DNA of 6,802 bases, from contig JABDII010000396.1 in the NCBI GenBank assembly GCA_013003805.1, positions 1 through 6,802 on the forward strand, written 5' to 3'. Below are positions 6,187 through 6,802 of this stretch, piece by piece. The first letter of the stretch is position 1, and the number at the start of each line of letters is the position of its first letter. The position numbers were made by a program, and so were the translations under genes. The notes beneath the pieces were generated by a model. It worked only from the letters and a program-made list of their open reading frames with translations, had not been told where the DNA came from and did no database searches. The stretch is from Gemmatimonadales bacterium. Lineage in GTDB: Bacteria; Gemmatimonadota; Gemmatimonadetes; Gemmatimonadales; GWC2-71-9.

Positions 6187-6201
6187 GTTGAATTCATCAA
6201 C
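6187..6201. repeat. Inverted repeat GTTGA-N5-TCAAC
   Basis: GTTGAATTCATCAAC has perfect 5-bp arms and ends 7 nt before the -35 of the sensor promoter candidate. The repeat at 5235-5252 has the same arms and the same ATTCATCAAC 10-mer, differing by a 3-nt insertion. The position fits an activator or autoregulation site. Confidence 0.42.
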
Positions 6202-6207
6202 AGTTCA

Positions 6208-6236
6208 TTGAAATTTCCATCGCCCGGGGCTAGCGT
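6208..6236 (+). promoter_or_regulatory. Candidate sigma-70-type promoter of the heme-type sensor gene
   Basis: TTGAAA (6208-6213, 5 of 6 to consensus) is followed after 17 nt by TAGCGT (6231-6236), which keeps T1, A2 and T6. Transcription would start near 6243, giving a leader of about 40 nt. It is found by eye, with a mediocre -10. Confidence 0.33.
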
Positions 6237-6281
6237 AGGAATGCCTCTGTGCACCCGCGTCCCAGCTGCGCGGGAGTCCCG

Positions 6282-6802
6282 ATGTTCCCCAAATTCAGAG
6301 CGCCCCGGTCACTGGGGATTCGCCTGCTCCTACCGCTGTTCCTCACAGTGGGCGTCGTCTTTACCGTCCACTCCTACGTGGACTATCGATCCACCAAGGC
6401 GAACCTTCTGGGCTTGCTCCGCTCCAACGCCGACCAGGACAGTGATCTCATTCGTCGGGCAACGCACGACGGCATGCTTCTCAACCGCCTCGACGAGGTG
6501 CAGGAGACCATCACCCATCTTGCCGCCGGCCCGGGGGTCGCGGCGATCCGGGTCTACGACAAGCGGGGTGTGATCGTTCTCTCCGCCCACCCTGAAGAGA
6601 TCGGACGACACATCGAACTCGACTCGGAAACCTGCATCAGTTGTCACAAACAAGACGAAACGGCATCGGTGGGTCAGCTCGAGCGGAGCGGGCTGGCGCG
6701 CGTCCCGGAGGGGGCCGAAGTCTTGCGCCACTTGTCTGTCATCGAGAATGAAGCGTCGTGCGCCAGCGCCGCCTGCCACGCATCACCGTCCCAGCAGAAG
6801 AT
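6282..6802 (+). CDS. Membrane sensor with periplasmic c-type heme motifs, probable histidine kinase (runs off right edge)
   Basis: The window shows the first 173 residues. A short basic N-terminus leads into one hydrophobic helix (about 12-31, IRLLLPLFLTVGVVFTV), then an extracytoplasmic domain. This has a helical stretch (38-82) followed by GVAAIRVYDKRGVIVLSAHPEEIG (85-108), the strand pattern of a PAS/Cache-like sensor fold. Two c-heme motifs follow: C118-I-S-C121-H122, and C160-A-S-A-A-C165-H166 of the Cx4CH kind. This N-terminal layout is known from multidomain sensor histidine kinases in which a second helix, HAMP, sometimes PAS, and the HisKA/HATPase core follow; that part is outside the window, so the kinase assignment is inferred. 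A chemoreceptor or diguanylate cyclase output is possible. ATG 6282 has GGGAG 5 nt upstream. The gene is divergent from the soluble GcvH-like gene, suggesting joint regulation. Confidence 0.85.
   Translation, partial: MFPKFRAPRSLGIRLLLPLFLTVGVVFTVHSYVDYRSTKANLLGLLRSNADQDSDLIRRATHDGMLLNRLDEVQETITHLAAGPGVAAIRVYDKRGVIVLSAHPEEIGRHIELDSETCISCHKQDETASVGQLERSGLARVPEGAEVLRHLSVIENEASCASAACHASPSQQK

Larger units (their letters stand above)
6024..6281. other. Divergent intergenic region between the GcvH-like and sensor genes
   Basis: This 258-nt gap should hold promoters for both divergent genes. It contains the inverted repeat at 6187-6201, a plus-strand promoter candidate at 6208-6236, a minus-strand TTGACA at 6141-6136 and ribosome binding sites at each end. 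No additional gene is supported. Confidence 0.65.

Noticed and set aside
5824..6573. Plus-strand 249-residue open frame overlapping the sensor start
   Set aside because: It overlaps the sensor frame, which has a start with ribosome binding site, a membrane helix and two heme motifs; the longer frame is low-complexity Ser/Arg/Thr.
6330..6779. Minus-strand 149-residue open frame antisense to the sensor
   Set aside because: No recognisable motif or ribosome binding site; the sensor frame on the plus strand explains the sequence.
1..6802. CRISPR array, tRNA, rRNA, insertion sequence or attachment site
   Set aside because: No regularly spaced repeats, cloverleaf-like sequence, transposase or integrase frame, or target-site duplication was seen.

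Overview
This is a GC-rich, gene-dense bacterial chromosome segment from a Gram-negative (diderm) organism, since it encodes an outer-membrane TolC-type channel. Protein style, together with a sensor kinase of the periplasmic c-heme type, suggests a soil or sediment lineage such as Gemmatimonadota, Acidobacteriota or Methylomirabilota. This is an impression; nothing in the window fixes the taxon.

Layout. Positions 1-4056 (minus strand) hold a tripartite RND efflux operon in the order outer-membrane channel (4056-2734), periplasmic adaptor (2702-1572), inner-membrane permease (1536 to beyond position 1, about the first half). Positions 4057-4301 are non-coding and carry a candidate extended -10 promoter for that operon. 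A 10-bp perfect palindrome lies over its expected -35. Positions 4302-5072 (minus) encode a two-helix membrane protein with a GcvH-like domain. Positions 5073-5279 are non-coding and contain an inverted repeat. Positions 5280-6023 (minus) encode a second GcvH-like protein, soluble and with a four-cysteine N-terminal cluster. Positions 6024-6281 are a divergent intergenic region with an inverted repeat closely resembling the first. From 6282 to the right edge (plus) is the N-terminal part of a membrane sensor, probably a histidine kinase, with CxxCH and Cx4CH heme-binding motifs in its extracytoplasmic domain.

The efflux operon is ordinary in composition. The more unusual part is the right half: two GcvH-fold paralogues that keep the H-protein C-terminal signature and share an extra C-terminal tail, but have no lysine at the lipoylation position. 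They lie beside a heme-type sensor, and no gcvT, gcvP or lipoate gene is visible. A plausible reading, which is inference, is a redox or gas-sensing module in which these non-lipoylated GcvH domains serve as scaffolds or metal- or redox-binding partners. The adjacent pump may or may not be a target; its promoter region lacks the shared inverted repeat.
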